A DNA stretch of 64,000 bases from Petrosia ficiformis (lineage: Eukaryota > Porifera > Demospongiae > Haplosclerida > Petrosiidae). The notes beneath the pieces were generated by a model that was not told where the DNA came from, did no database searches, and saw only the letters and a list, made by a program, of their open reading frames with translations. The DNA is taken from positions 55,779,746 through 55,843,745 of the forward strand of contig OX345636.1 in NCBI GenBank assembly GCA_947044365.1, written 5' to 3'. Made by a program: the position numbers and the translations under genes. Below, one piece after another: positions 44,410 to 55,240 of this stretch. Numbering within the stretch: the stretch's first letter is position 1; every line of letters begins with the position of its first letter.

Positions 44410-47204
44410 CTACTGAAGATAGAGATGGTAATATATAATGATAATAACTGTATTCGTATCTAATGATATCATTTACTATTAATATAGAATCCACATTTTT
44501 AGAGACTAGTACATCATTACCTGTTAAAAGATCTGATGATAGTTTAGAAGTACCTCCAGCTAAGAGAGAGAAACTCAATAAACAGAATGGTAATTGATAA
44601 TAAGATATAACATTTATATATTTAATTAAATGAATATTTCATTATATGATGATATTTTAACTGATGATAATGATACTGAAGATATCATTAGGGAATCACA
44701 ACCTCATCATTATACAAGTGATAATAGTATCAATACTCATCAATTATCTACTGGTATGTATATCTATTAGTTTGGTTGTATAGAGGAATTCTTAAAAATA
44801 TCATATGCCATGAATATAATTATCCACATTGTAGTACTTAGTATTCTTTCTTTGGCTGGGTTTACATAATGAGGCAAAGCCTTGTCTTGCATCCATTGCT
44901 TTGTGAAAGAATTCTGAAAACTTATGAGTTAAAGACAATGTAGCTGATGCAAAGATAGAATGACATCCTATCCTCATGTTGTGTTGCATCTGATGATGTG
45001 AATCAAGTTTACTATACAACAAAATGATGCAATGCAAAAAAAAAAAAAGTTTTGTGTCATTACATGAAATCAGCCTTTACTCCTTTCAGTTCCCTTTTAA
45101 TTATTATTCTTTATATTGTAAACTTCATTACTTGCATCAATGCTACATGGCTGAAATAGTGCAGGCATTTGATAATAATACTAAAGGTTTATTACTAGTA
45201 TACTCATATTTTCAAACCTATATTAGTCACATTATATCACTATATAGCATCACAAACCTCTGGTACAGGTAATGCTTCAAATACTAGATACTAATACATC
45301 TTCAATACAAGGTATATTTAGTGTTTGTATTTACACATGTCATTAATATTTACAAGCCAAATACAAAGCATTGGGGCGATGAGCATGACTGTGTGGCTGA
45401 AATAGCACATGAGTATGTACAACATCACAATGTAAAAATTAAATAGGCATTAGGTTCAAAATGTATTCATGATGTAGATAATTCCAACCAGTTCCATAAT
45501 GTTGTTACAAATAAAAAATAACAGAGAGAGATTTGAACAAGGGTCATATATAGCTATGAATTAATTCTTTAAAAAAGAAAGAGTGGGCAGCATCCCAAGC
45601 TCCAAATGAACAAAATAAAAAAGATAATCGAAACGAACCCGAAGCACTGTATCGAACTGGTGTCAAACAAAATAGAAAAAAACATTGCTTAGCTGGAGTT
45701 AAACCAAGTACCCTCAGCTCCATTTCAACAAGCAACTTTGGTCATTCACTACAGTAAATGTGAAGGGCTCAGAGGTAAAGTAGGCTAACCCAAAATCAAA
45801 TACTGGAAATCATTCATAGTGCATAAAAATTCATTAAAAATTAGGCATATTCCACTACCAAAATTGAAATATTTTTTGATTTCTTAATTTTTATCTGCCT
45901 CTGAAACACATTTTGAGACTGTTTTCATGTAAACCTCAGTGTATTGCTGTTTTGTGGGTAAGACCACTTTACTTCTCAGCCCTTCATGTATCCTCATACC
46001 CAGCCCTTCATGTATCCTTGTCCCAGTTATGTATTCAAATGAATATTAAATATTATTGATATATTAGATGGTGAGTCACATGAAGACACAGCAGGAGTTT
46101 AAGACATTCAAGATGCTACCATTGAGATCACAAGACATATCCCCTCAACACAAGGTGCAATGAGCACACTAATTGATAATTCAGTTATTATGCTGCATTA
46201 TTTTATACTTCTTCCTATAGTTTCTACTCCACAAGTTATTATTACTCATTCTGATAATATATATACTGGAGAGATATTATATAAAATAGGAAGTAATAAA
46301 TGGCTAACTAGATTTAGCAAAATGTGAAAGTATTCTTACAAGTATGATGATGTGTTAATTATTATTATTATTGTTATCATGCATATTTATATTTAGTATA
46401 TCGAAACAACATATCAAAGTGCTATTAAAGATGAGATCATTAGGTTTTCATTCCTGGATCCAGTAAATAGATATATTGAACTTGATACTATTAGTATGGA
46501 ACAAGTAGTTTGTAGAGCCACACAGGAACCTCTCATAGTAAGTTAATATAAAATTATTGATGATTTTATTGATCTGCAATTGATTACATTTGCATTATAA
46601 TTTTTATAATTATTATAGCTTAGAAAGAGAGATGCTGATCTATTTGGATCAGATCTTCACTTGGCTGAAGTGAGAAGCACATTCACCAAAAGAACATTCC
46701 TAAGGCACTTATCAAGAACCGCCCCCCACAAACTTGTGGTTTGACAGGAATCTAATGAATGTTCTTTTGAATACTCTTTTGCAACAATTGTACTTCCTGC
46801 CTTGAAGATTTTGTAAAGACTATGGTGTGAAGATTTTGTAAAGACTATGGTGTGAATAATGGTTAGTTATCACAGTATATAATTTATTTATTTTAATACA
46901 CAGATATTACATGAGATTTTGTCTATGAACAAACATGGTTAGTTATTCTAGTTATCACTGTGTATAATCTATTTATTGTACCCATTGTTATACACAGACA
47001 AGACGATGTGGATTAACACTACAGAATTAACTTAATGAAACAATCACTTTACTTTTGAAAAAATAGACTCTAGTTATTACTTTATTATACAATTTTCTAA
47101 TATTATGTTTGTAAAACGTTTTTGTTCAACACAAATTAAAATAACTGCATAATAATAGTCCAACACTACTTTATGAAAAGCAGTAGCATTATGATATGAA
47201 TTTG
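44410..47204. other. Remnant exons and spacer of the decayed kelch-ZU5 copy
   Basis: Besides the small exons listed with the pseudogene, an exon-like stretch at about 46620-46740 (KRDADLFGSDLHLAEVRSTF) follows an ATTATAG acceptor. Part of it, at about 46650-46710, recurs inverted at 52150-52225. Bases 44760-46060 hold no supported exon; a repeated CAGCCCTTCATGTATCCT lies at 45976-46020. Confidence 0.45.
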
Positions 47205-48672
47205 GCTTAGTCTACACTAGACAAAGATTACTACATCAGTAAGTGGAACTACTGTCCAATATACTAGTTTTGAATGACAATCTGACATAAAGTGGTGTAT
47301 TACATGTAGAGGGTATTATTGTGAAGGTAACTCAAAAAATATGATATTGGCAATTAAACATGCAACAGTTGTTCCACTTTCTGATATGATGTATTTCAGT
47401 GTGCTCAGTTCATATTTTTTGAAAGTTTTGCCATTCGGATGACTGTTTTCAAGTTACACCCACTTTTGATCATTTCACTGGCTTTGATCTTTGCTTTATT
47501 AAGCTTTCTACAGGAACTACAAGCTTCAAATCATCACAAACCATCAAGTCATCTCTGTGAAGGAATTTAGTGTATTGTAGGTGGGTTCTTATGTAATGAG
47601 ACTCCCTGAAATACCCTGTATATTTCTATAAACTTATCGAACACCACTCTGAATTAGAAGTGGGCGTAACTAGTAAACCGTGTCCCCAGTGTCAAAAATT
47701 TCAAAAAAAATGAACTCAGCACATCGAATTCCACTAAGTCAGTGAGTGGGACCACTGTCAGAGGTCTACTTTCCAATATACTAGTTTTGAATGACACTCT
47801 GGAAAAAATGACATAAAGTGGTGTATTACATGTAGAGGGTATTATTGTGAAGGTAACTCAAAAAATATGATATTGGCAATTAAACATGCAACAGTTGTTC
47901 CACTTTCTGATATGATGTATTTCAGTGTGCTGAGTTCATATTTTTTGAAAGTTTTGCCATTCGGATGACTGTTTTCAAGTTACACCCACTTTTGATCATT
48001 TCACTGGCTTTGATCTTTGCTTTATTAAGCTTTCTACAGGAACTACAAGCTTCAGATCATCACAAACCATCAAGTCATCTCTGTGAAGGAATTTAGTGTA
48101 TTGTAGGTGGGTTCTTATGTAATGAGACTCCCTGAAATACCCTGTATATTTCTATAAACTTATCGAACACCACTCTGAATTAGAAGTGGGCGTAACTAGT
48201 AAACCGTGTCCCCAGTGTCAAAAATTTCAAAAAAAATGAACTCAGCACATCGAATTCCACTAAGTCAGTGAGTGGGACCACTGTCAGAGGTCTACTTTCC
48301 AATATACTAGTTTTGAATGACACTCTGGAAAAAAATGGCATAAAGTGGTGTATTACATGTAGAGGGTATTATTGTGAAGGTAACTCAAAAAATATGATAT
48401 TGGCAATTAAACATGCAACAGTTGTTCCACTTTCTGATATGATGTATTTCAGTGTGCTCAGTTCATATTTTTTGAGAGTTTTGCCATTCGGATGACTGTT
48501 TTCAAGTTACACCCATTTTTGATCATTTCACTGGCTTTGATCTTTGCTTTATTAAGCTTTCTACAGGAACTACAAGCTTCAAATCATCACAAACCATCAA
48601 GTCATCTCTGTAAAGGAATTTAGCATATTATAGGTGGGTTCTAATGTAATGAGACTCCCTGAAATACCTTGT
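47205..48672. repeat. 526-bp satellite, about 2.8 copies
   Basis: GTGGTGTATTACATGTAGAG starts at 47292, 47818 and 48345, giving a period of 526-527 bp. Copies differ at a few positions per hundred. No conserved open frame runs through all copies (the 75-residue frame at 48268 is cut in the others), so it is treated as satellite DNA. Confidence 0.85.
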
Positions 48673-49493
48673 ATAATTAATCCACTAGCAATGAGACAAG
48701 GGAAACTACACAATTCAGTGAAACAAGTTCATTATATTCAGTACAATGTATGCTTTAGTGCGTTCCTATCCATGGTTGATGATATATATGTACATGTACC
48801 GAGTTTACCTTCCCTATGGTTTCACAGTTTAGTTACATAGTCATGTACATGTACATGTACATACTTACATGTAGGCACTAGTAGTTGCATCTCACTTTCT
48901 TCAAATAGATTAGTGAATAACAATAATTTGATTGAGACTATCAATTAGGTCTTGCTCAGATGGTACATGTAAATTGTCAATTAATATAACAGGTACTATT
49001 TGTGTATGGAAGCACACAATAGAGGTTACAATACTCCTAGTCGTATTGATTGGAGATTCTGTGATGGGAAGGTACATGTTGTAGTAACTAATACATATGT
49101 CTTTTTCAATGGTTATCATATTAATGACAAAGCTCTGTAAGCTGTCACAGCAGCAAACCAGCTATGATTGTGGAATGATTGTGTGCATGGTAAGCAACAT
49201 TTCTTTCAAACTCTGACACTATTATGTATGTATACACTGCAGATTGGTAGGTGTTTTCTTCAGCAATCTTCACTACAATGGTCCAAGGTTTGAAGCATAG
49301 CAATACTAATACTCAATTAAAATACAAGTACACACATGTAGAACGAAACTGTAGTAGCAAGAAAGCATGTATTGTTTGAGCTTTTAAACAAGACACTTGT
49401 ACATGTGTGCAAAGAGTCAAAATACAACAATGAATCATTGGTATCAGAAGTAAAGGTGATTATAATAAAACCAAGTGAATCATTGGTGATGAA
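48673..49493. other. Spacer between satellites
   Basis: No gene seen. Contains a (GTACAT)n run at 48843-48862. Confidence 0.4.
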
Positions 49494-51685
49494 TACATTA
49501 AAGCTCTTATAGCTGGGAATATATACTTCATGGCAATTACTTAGTATCAGTAATGGATGTACATTTAAGAGACAAACCCAATGGTGGTAGTTACTTAAGT
49601 AGGTTGGGTCACCACACCCAGCTATAAGCCGTAGAATACCTTTAAGCTCTTATAGCTGGGAATATACATTTCATGGCAATTACTTAGTATCAGTAGTGGA
49701 TGTATATTCAAGAGACAAACACAATGGTGGTAGTTACTTAAGTAGGTTGGGTCACCACACCCAGCTATAAGCCGTAGAATACATTTAAGCTCTTATAGCT
49801 GGGAATATACACTTCATGGCAATTACTTAGTATCAGTAATGGATGTACATTTAAGAGACAAACACAATGGTGGTAGTTACTTAGGTGGGTTGGGTCACCA
49901 CACCCAGCTATTAGCCGTAGAATACCTTTAAGCTCTTATAGCTGGGAATATACACTTCATGGCAATTACTTAGTATCAGTAATGGATGTACATTTAAGAG
50001 ACAAACACAATGGTGGTAGTTACTTAAGTAGGTTGGGTCACCACACCCAGCTATAAGCCGTAGAATACATTTAAGCTCTTATAGCTGGGAATATATACTT
50101 CATGGCAATTACTTAGTATCAGTAATGGATGTACATTTAAGAGACAAACCCAATGGTGGTAGTTACTTAAGTAGGTTGGGTCACCACACCCAGCTATAAG
50201 CCGTAGAATACCTTTAAGCTCTTATAGCTGGGAATATACACTTCATGGCAATTACTTAGTATCAGTAATGGATGTACATTCAAGAGACAAACACAATGGT
50301 GGTAGTTACTTAAGTAGGTTGGGTCACCACACCCAGCTATAAGCCGTAGAATACCTTTAAGCTCTTATAGCTGGGAATTTACACTTCATGGCAATTACTT
50401 AGTATCAGTAATGGATGTACATTTAAGAGACAAACACAATGGTGGTAGTTACTTAAGTAGGTTGGGTCACCACACCCAGCTATAAGCCGTAGAATACATT
50501 TAAGCTCTTATAGCTGGGAATATATACTTCATGGCAATTACTTAGTATCAGTAATGGATGTACATTTAAGAGACAAACCCAATGGTGGTAGTTACTTAAG
50601 TAGGTTGGGTCACCACACCCAGCTATAAGCCGTAGAATACCTTTAAGCTCTTATAGCTGGGAATATACACTTCATGGCAATTACTTAGTATCAGTAATGG
50701 ATGTACATTCAAGAGACAAACACAATGGTGGTAGTTACTTAAGTAGGTTGGGTCACCACACCCAGCTATAAGCCGTAGAATACATTTAAGCTCTTATAGC
50801 TGGGAATATACACTTCATGGCAATTACTTAGTATCAGTAATGGATGTACATTTAAGAGACAAACACAATGGTGGTGGTTACTTAGGTGGGTTGGGTCACC
50901 ACACCCAGCTATTAGCCGTAGAATACCTTTAAGCTCTTATAGCTGGGAATATACACTTCATGGCAATTACTTAGTATCAGTAATGGATGTACATTTAAGA
51001 GACAAACACAATGGTGGTAGTTACTTAAGTAGGTTGGGTCACCACACCCAGCTATAAGCCGTAGAATACATTTAAGCTCTTATAGCTGGGAATATATACT
51101 TCATGGCAATTACTTAGTATCAGTAGTGGATGTACATTTAAGAGACAAACCCAATGGTGGTAGTTACTTAAGTAGGTTGGGTCACCACACCCAGCTATAA
51201 GCCGTAGAATACCTTTAAGCTCTTATAGCTGGGAATATACACTTCATGGCAATTACTTAGTATCAGTAATGGATGTACATTCAAGAGACAAACACAATGG
51301 TGGTAGTTACTTAAGTAGGTTGGGTCACCACACCCAGCTATAAGCCGTAGAATACATTTAAGCTCTTATAGCTGGGAATATACACTTCATGGCAATTACT
51401 TAGTATCAGTAATGGATGTACATTCAAGAGACAAACACAATGGTGGTAGTTACTTAAGTAGGTTGGGTCACCACACCCAGCTATAAGCCGTAGAATACAT
51501 TTAAGCTCTTATAGCTGGGAATATACACTTCATGGCAATTACTTAGTATCAGTAATGGATGTACATTCAAGAGACAAACACAATGGTGGTAGTTACTTAA
51601 GTAGGTTGGGTCACCACACCCAGCTATAAGCCGTAGAATACATTTAAGCTCTTATAGCTGGGAATATACAATTCATGGCAATTAT
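49494..51685. repeat. 143-bp satellite, about 15 copies with a 7-mer higher-order unit
   Basis: TTTAAGCTCTTATAGCTGGG recurs every 143 bp (49641, 49784, 49927 and so on). Variant unit marks such as TTAGGTGGGT...CTATTAGCC recur at 49881 and 50882, exactly 1001 bp or 7 units apart. CCCAGCTATAAG at the end of each unit and CTTATAGCTGGG at the start of the next form a perfect 12-bp stem across every junction with a loop of about 20 bases. No coding is seen. Confidence 0.92.
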
Positions 51686-51925
51686 TTATAGATAAGACAT
51701 TCAAAACAATATAAAACATGATATTGCTACTGTATGTTATACATTGTTTTGTAATAATAGCATACATTATTCTTTTCATCATATAGATAAAATCTATAGA
51801 TTGTAAACTAGACCAAACATACCTAAAGTAGCAATACAGTTTTGATGAATATAAACAACTTAAATAACAATTGCAAAACTGGCAAGAAAGTAAATATTAA
51901 CTAAAAAATAATTATTGTAAGTATA

Positions 51926-51947
51926 TACATATATATATATATATATA

Positions 51948-51984
<37 letters not shown>

Positions 51985-52095
51985 TATATACATTGTAGCG
52001 ATTAGCATTCATAACAATCAAGACTAACACAATAATTAGGCAAGATTATAAGTATATATATATATATATATTTATATATTTATATATACATTGTA
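51926..52095. repeat. (TA)n tracts
   Basis: Two TA-rich runs separated by CATTGTAGCGATTAGCATTC-type sequence, which is half-repeated after the second run. No element is inserted in them. Confidence 0.75.
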
Positions 52096-52239
52096 TAGCA
52101 ATCTAGACCAACACATTAATTACCTTTTATCACCTTTTAATGGACATCACAACATGCGGTTTTATGCCACACCTTCAGGAATGTTCTTTTGGTGAATGTG
52201 CTTTTCACTTCAGCCAAGTCAGATCTTCCCATTCCTCCA

Positions 52240-53970
52240 TCTTGTTTTGTCCCTGTATGGGCTAAACTATCTTGTAATCCTGAAGAACGTTTGAGACATC
52301 CAGTAATAATAACTGAAATAGACTCTGATACAAGAAAAGTATATATCAGTAGATTCTTGCACAGGTAAGTAACAGGATCTTTACCACATGGTGGGATGTC
52401 TTCAATAGTTCTTTGGGCAATAGTAAGAAAGTGAGCATTAAAATCATTATCAGAAACATCAACGCGCAAAGCTGTGGGGGTTCTATTCCGTGACAAATGA
52501 CAGTTTCCTCCATAAAGCATCTCTTGACTTAGAGTTAGAATTTGACGAAGTGTCCCCTGCTAGGTACATTGACTTGCTTCTCTTAATAAGAGAAGTAGAT
52601 TTCTTGTTTATACACCAGCCAAGAATCAGTACTGCCAGATTTGATGGCTTTTTTATGTAAACGATCCCTAAACTTACGCATAGAACAAATCTCCTTTGTC
52701 AGACACCAAGGTGGAACTTTTGCATGTACTCTGCGCTTCTTTCATATTCAAAAAATCAATCAAGATAGTATTAAAACAATGAAGACAGTCATCAATTTCC
52801 TCAATACCAAGCATGTCATCCCACAGATGATCAATACTCATAGCTTTCTGAAAAACTTCATCAGTCATTTTATCTAGTTGCCTGCATATGATATACTTCT
52901 CAGGATTATGAGGTTTCAAACCTCTTGGAACAAGTTCAGTTGGGTTACCAGATGGTGATCACTAATACCAAAAGAGTATACAGCAGTGTCAGTAAAACAA
53001 TCCTTCCTGTTAATAACAATTACATCAATCAGTGTACTGCTCACAGATGTAATTCTTGTCAGCTCCTGCACAAGTTGGCACAGTGATAGAGATTTATAGA
53101 ATTTTACAAGAGTTTGACGATGAATATTTGTTGTATTCAACAGATCAGAATTCAGGTCACCAAGAATGGAAAAGCTTTGATTGCCCACACTGAAACCATT
53201 ATCACATTCCAAGCTCAGCTCTTCATAATAATCAACATAACTACATGATGGTGGTTGATATGTACAGTGAAACATCACCGATCTTTTGCTTGTTGGATAT
53301 AATTGAATCCAAATCGATTCAATATGACCATTACACAAATCTATACAAGGCTTATGGCGGACACGTTCACTCACACTAAATGCAACACCACCTCCATTTC
53401 CCTTTCCATCATTACGAACAATAGAGTAACCTACTGGACAAACTTCAGAATCCTGAATAGAATCATCCAGCCAAGTTTCTGTCAACGCTAAAACATCCGA
53501 TAGATGCCCTCACTAGCAATAAACAAACCTCCTCATAGGATGAAATAAGACTTCTCACATTCAACACACCAATACGAACAGACGGTCTTCTTAACGGCTT
53601 GAACAGGCCTACTAAAGCATTCAAGTGCGACGACAAAGAACCCGGTGATAAAGTACACTGCATACTCAAAACCAAACAGTCCACAAATGGGAGCTGTCTA
53701 AGTAAGCATCTGGGACACATCCAACTGAAAGAGTCCAAGGTAGATAAATAATTATATTCACTTTTCTCCATATTTAGACATTGTCTATGAGATCACTTAT
53801 TACACAAATCGCATAGAACAGCTGACTCACATTTCCTGACAGTTCTCTTACAAACGGTACACGGATATCTTATAGGTCCTTGATTCACACTTATATCGCC
53901 ACATCGAAACAGTAACAGTTCAAACAAACAGAGAAAATTCCGAGCATACAACGCGACATAGCCCTTGTTT
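52240..53970 (-). pseudogene. APE-type LINE, N-terminal half (2A relic, PHD-like finger, endonuclease)
   Basis: Reading minus-ward: a hydrophobic LFELLLFRC then GDISVNQGP at 53874-53900, aligned with a 2A motif but with Pro to Gln. It is followed by a PHD-like finger CTVCKRTV, CDLCNK-stop-SHRQC and WMCPRC, then LNVRSLISSYEEVCLLLV. The apurinic endonuclease follows: TETWLDDS, GGGVAFSVSERV, ILGDLNSDL and ISDHHLV, which are the expected catalytic blocks. After it comes a linker (RTPTALRVDVSDNDFNAHFL). The RT domain is missing. An in-frame TGA near 53797, a frameshift near 53505 and further breaks near 52520-52920 make it inactive. The layout resembles CR1/L2-clade LINEs. Confidence 0.75.
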
Positions 53971-54039
53971 CAAAATAATATAAATTATATCACAAAATAT
54001 CCCATAATCTGGTCAACAATAATAATAGTAGTACTTCAT

Positions 54040-54605
54040 TCAGCACTTATAGTAGTATTCATTCAGTACTAACAGTAGTACTACATTCAGTACTAATAGT
54101 AATACTACATTCAGTACTACTAGTAGTTCTATATTCAATACTAATAGTAGTACTACATTCAGTAAATAGTAGTTACTGTACTTCATTCAGTAGTAATTGT
54201 AGTCCTACAATCAGTACTAATAGTAGTACATCATTCAATACAAATAGTAGTACTGCATCCAGTACTAATTGTAGTCCTACATTCAGTACTACTACATTCC
54301 GTACAAATAGTAGTACTTCATTCAGTACTAATTGTAGTCCTACATTCAGTACTACTAGTAGTACTTCATTCTGTACAAATAGTAGTACTTCATTCAGTAC
54401 TAATTGTAGTTCTACATTTAGTACTACTAGTAGTACTTCATTCTGTACAAATAGTAGTACTTCATTCAGTACTAATTGTAGTCCTACATTCAGTACTACT
54501 AGTAGTACTTCATTCTGTACAAATAGTAGTACTTCATTCAGTACTAATTGTAGTCCTACATTCAGTACTACTAAGGGTAACTTCATTCGTAGTACTTCAT
54601 TCCGC
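54040..54605. repeat. AGTACTA-rich minisatellite (72-bp unit)
   Basis: Tandem units built from AGTAGTACTTCATTC and AGTACTAATTGTAGTCC. The phrase ATTGTAGTCC/T recurs at 54331, 54403 and 54475, so the mature unit is 72 bp. Shorter 18-35 bp versions lie at the left edge. The long minus-strand frame through it (VLNVGLQLVLNEVLLF) is a repeat artefact. Confidence 0.9.
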
Positions 54606-54613
54606 AAAATAGT

Positions 54614-54829
54614 CACTGCAAAAAATAACAGGTTTTCTGATGTGTGTTAAGAGAAACCTATAAGGAAACATGAGAGAAATTTAGTAGAATCCACTGGAAA
54701 CATAAAGACAAGGCATGTTTTTGAAATATGTCGTGTCTGTGCGTTTTCTTAAGAATCTACAGAGTTTCTGTCATGTTTCCATACAGGTTTCTCTTAACGC
54801 ACATCAGGAAACCTGTTCTTTTTTGCAGT
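54614..54829. mobile_element. CACTG-type hairpin MITE inside the minisatellite
   Basis: Starts CACTGCAAAAAATAACAGG and ends with the inverse (CCTGTTCTTTTTTGCAGTG). The arms include GTTAAGAGAAACCT...GGAAACATGA. AGT flanks both sides and the minisatellite resumes after it, so the element landed in an existing repeat. Confidence 0.8.
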
Positions 54830-54851
54830 GAGTAGTACTACATTCAGTACT

Positions 54852-55175
54852 ACACTGCAAAGATAAAATTGTTAAAATAACAAGTTTATTGGTTAGTACA
54901 ATCAGAAGGAATGATTTAAATTGGTTGTATAGGTTGTTATGGTAACTATAATCGAATAATTGTAATCTCAATATCTTTATGCTGTCTCATAGATGTACAA
55001 AGTAGCATATATATTCTAATTGAGCCATTTTAGGTTGCCAACCTTCTTTGTGTATCTAATGTGAGATATTAGGCATGATAATTGATTATAATAAGTACAT
55101 ATATCTTTTTGCGTATTTTAATATAATTAGACCAAAGTAGCTAAAATGTTAGATGTATGTTTCCTGAACGAGTTT
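54852..55175 (-). mobile_element. CACTG-type element, second family, copy 1
   Basis: Begins TACACTGCAAAGATAAAATT. Bases 55015-55170 are the reverse complement of 58310-58490 (GTTAGATGTATGTTTCC at the right end). It ends about 65 bp upstream of the start codon of the kelch-ZU5 gene and may overlap its promoter. Confidence 0.6.
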
Positions 55176-55240
55176 TCAGATAACGCAAAGGTGTGGCTCA
55201 TACTATCCTTTATTATTCTCTCTCTCTCTTTCTTTCTGAA

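Larger units (their letters stand above)
40038..46540 (+). pseudogene. Kelch / coiled-coil / ZU5 gene, decayed upstream copy
   Basis: Exons align one-for-one with the intact gene at 55241-64000. Kelch exons lie at 40038-40589 and 40644-40823 (AGVRYYASTSIGNNIVYFGG, TPITKQANSQYIP, WIVPVITGTHPPLTVYYTMN). Coiled-coil exons are 42280-42474 and 42670-42867. The ZU5 exon starts at 42935 (WDEYGFRMNIQQGSFSSSQ), and later acidic exons lie at about 44488-44590 and 46070-46540 (NIYTGEILYKIGSNKW, FSFLDPVNRYIELD). Damage includes frameshifts near 40110, 40408 and 43155, in-frame stops near 46105 and 46325, loss of the third and fourth kelch exons, two transposons inside the ZU5 exon, and a 28S rRNA fragment in the middle. 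Confidence 0.85.

Noticed and set aside
45544..45735. tRNA- or SINE-like stretch (GGTTTAACTCC on the minus strand)
   Set aside because: Only a weak B-box resemblance, no A box and no cloverleaf.
48268..48495. 75-residue frame in the 526-bp satellite
   Set aside because: The other satellite copies do not keep it open.
49494..51685. CRISPR-like array (regular repeats)
   Set aside because: Units are contiguous 143-bp satellites without unique spacers, and the genome is eukaryotic.
54173..54616. 147-residue leucine/valine-rich frame on the minus strand
   Set aside because: It is a translation of the 72-bp AGTACTA minisatellite and has no non-repetitive part.
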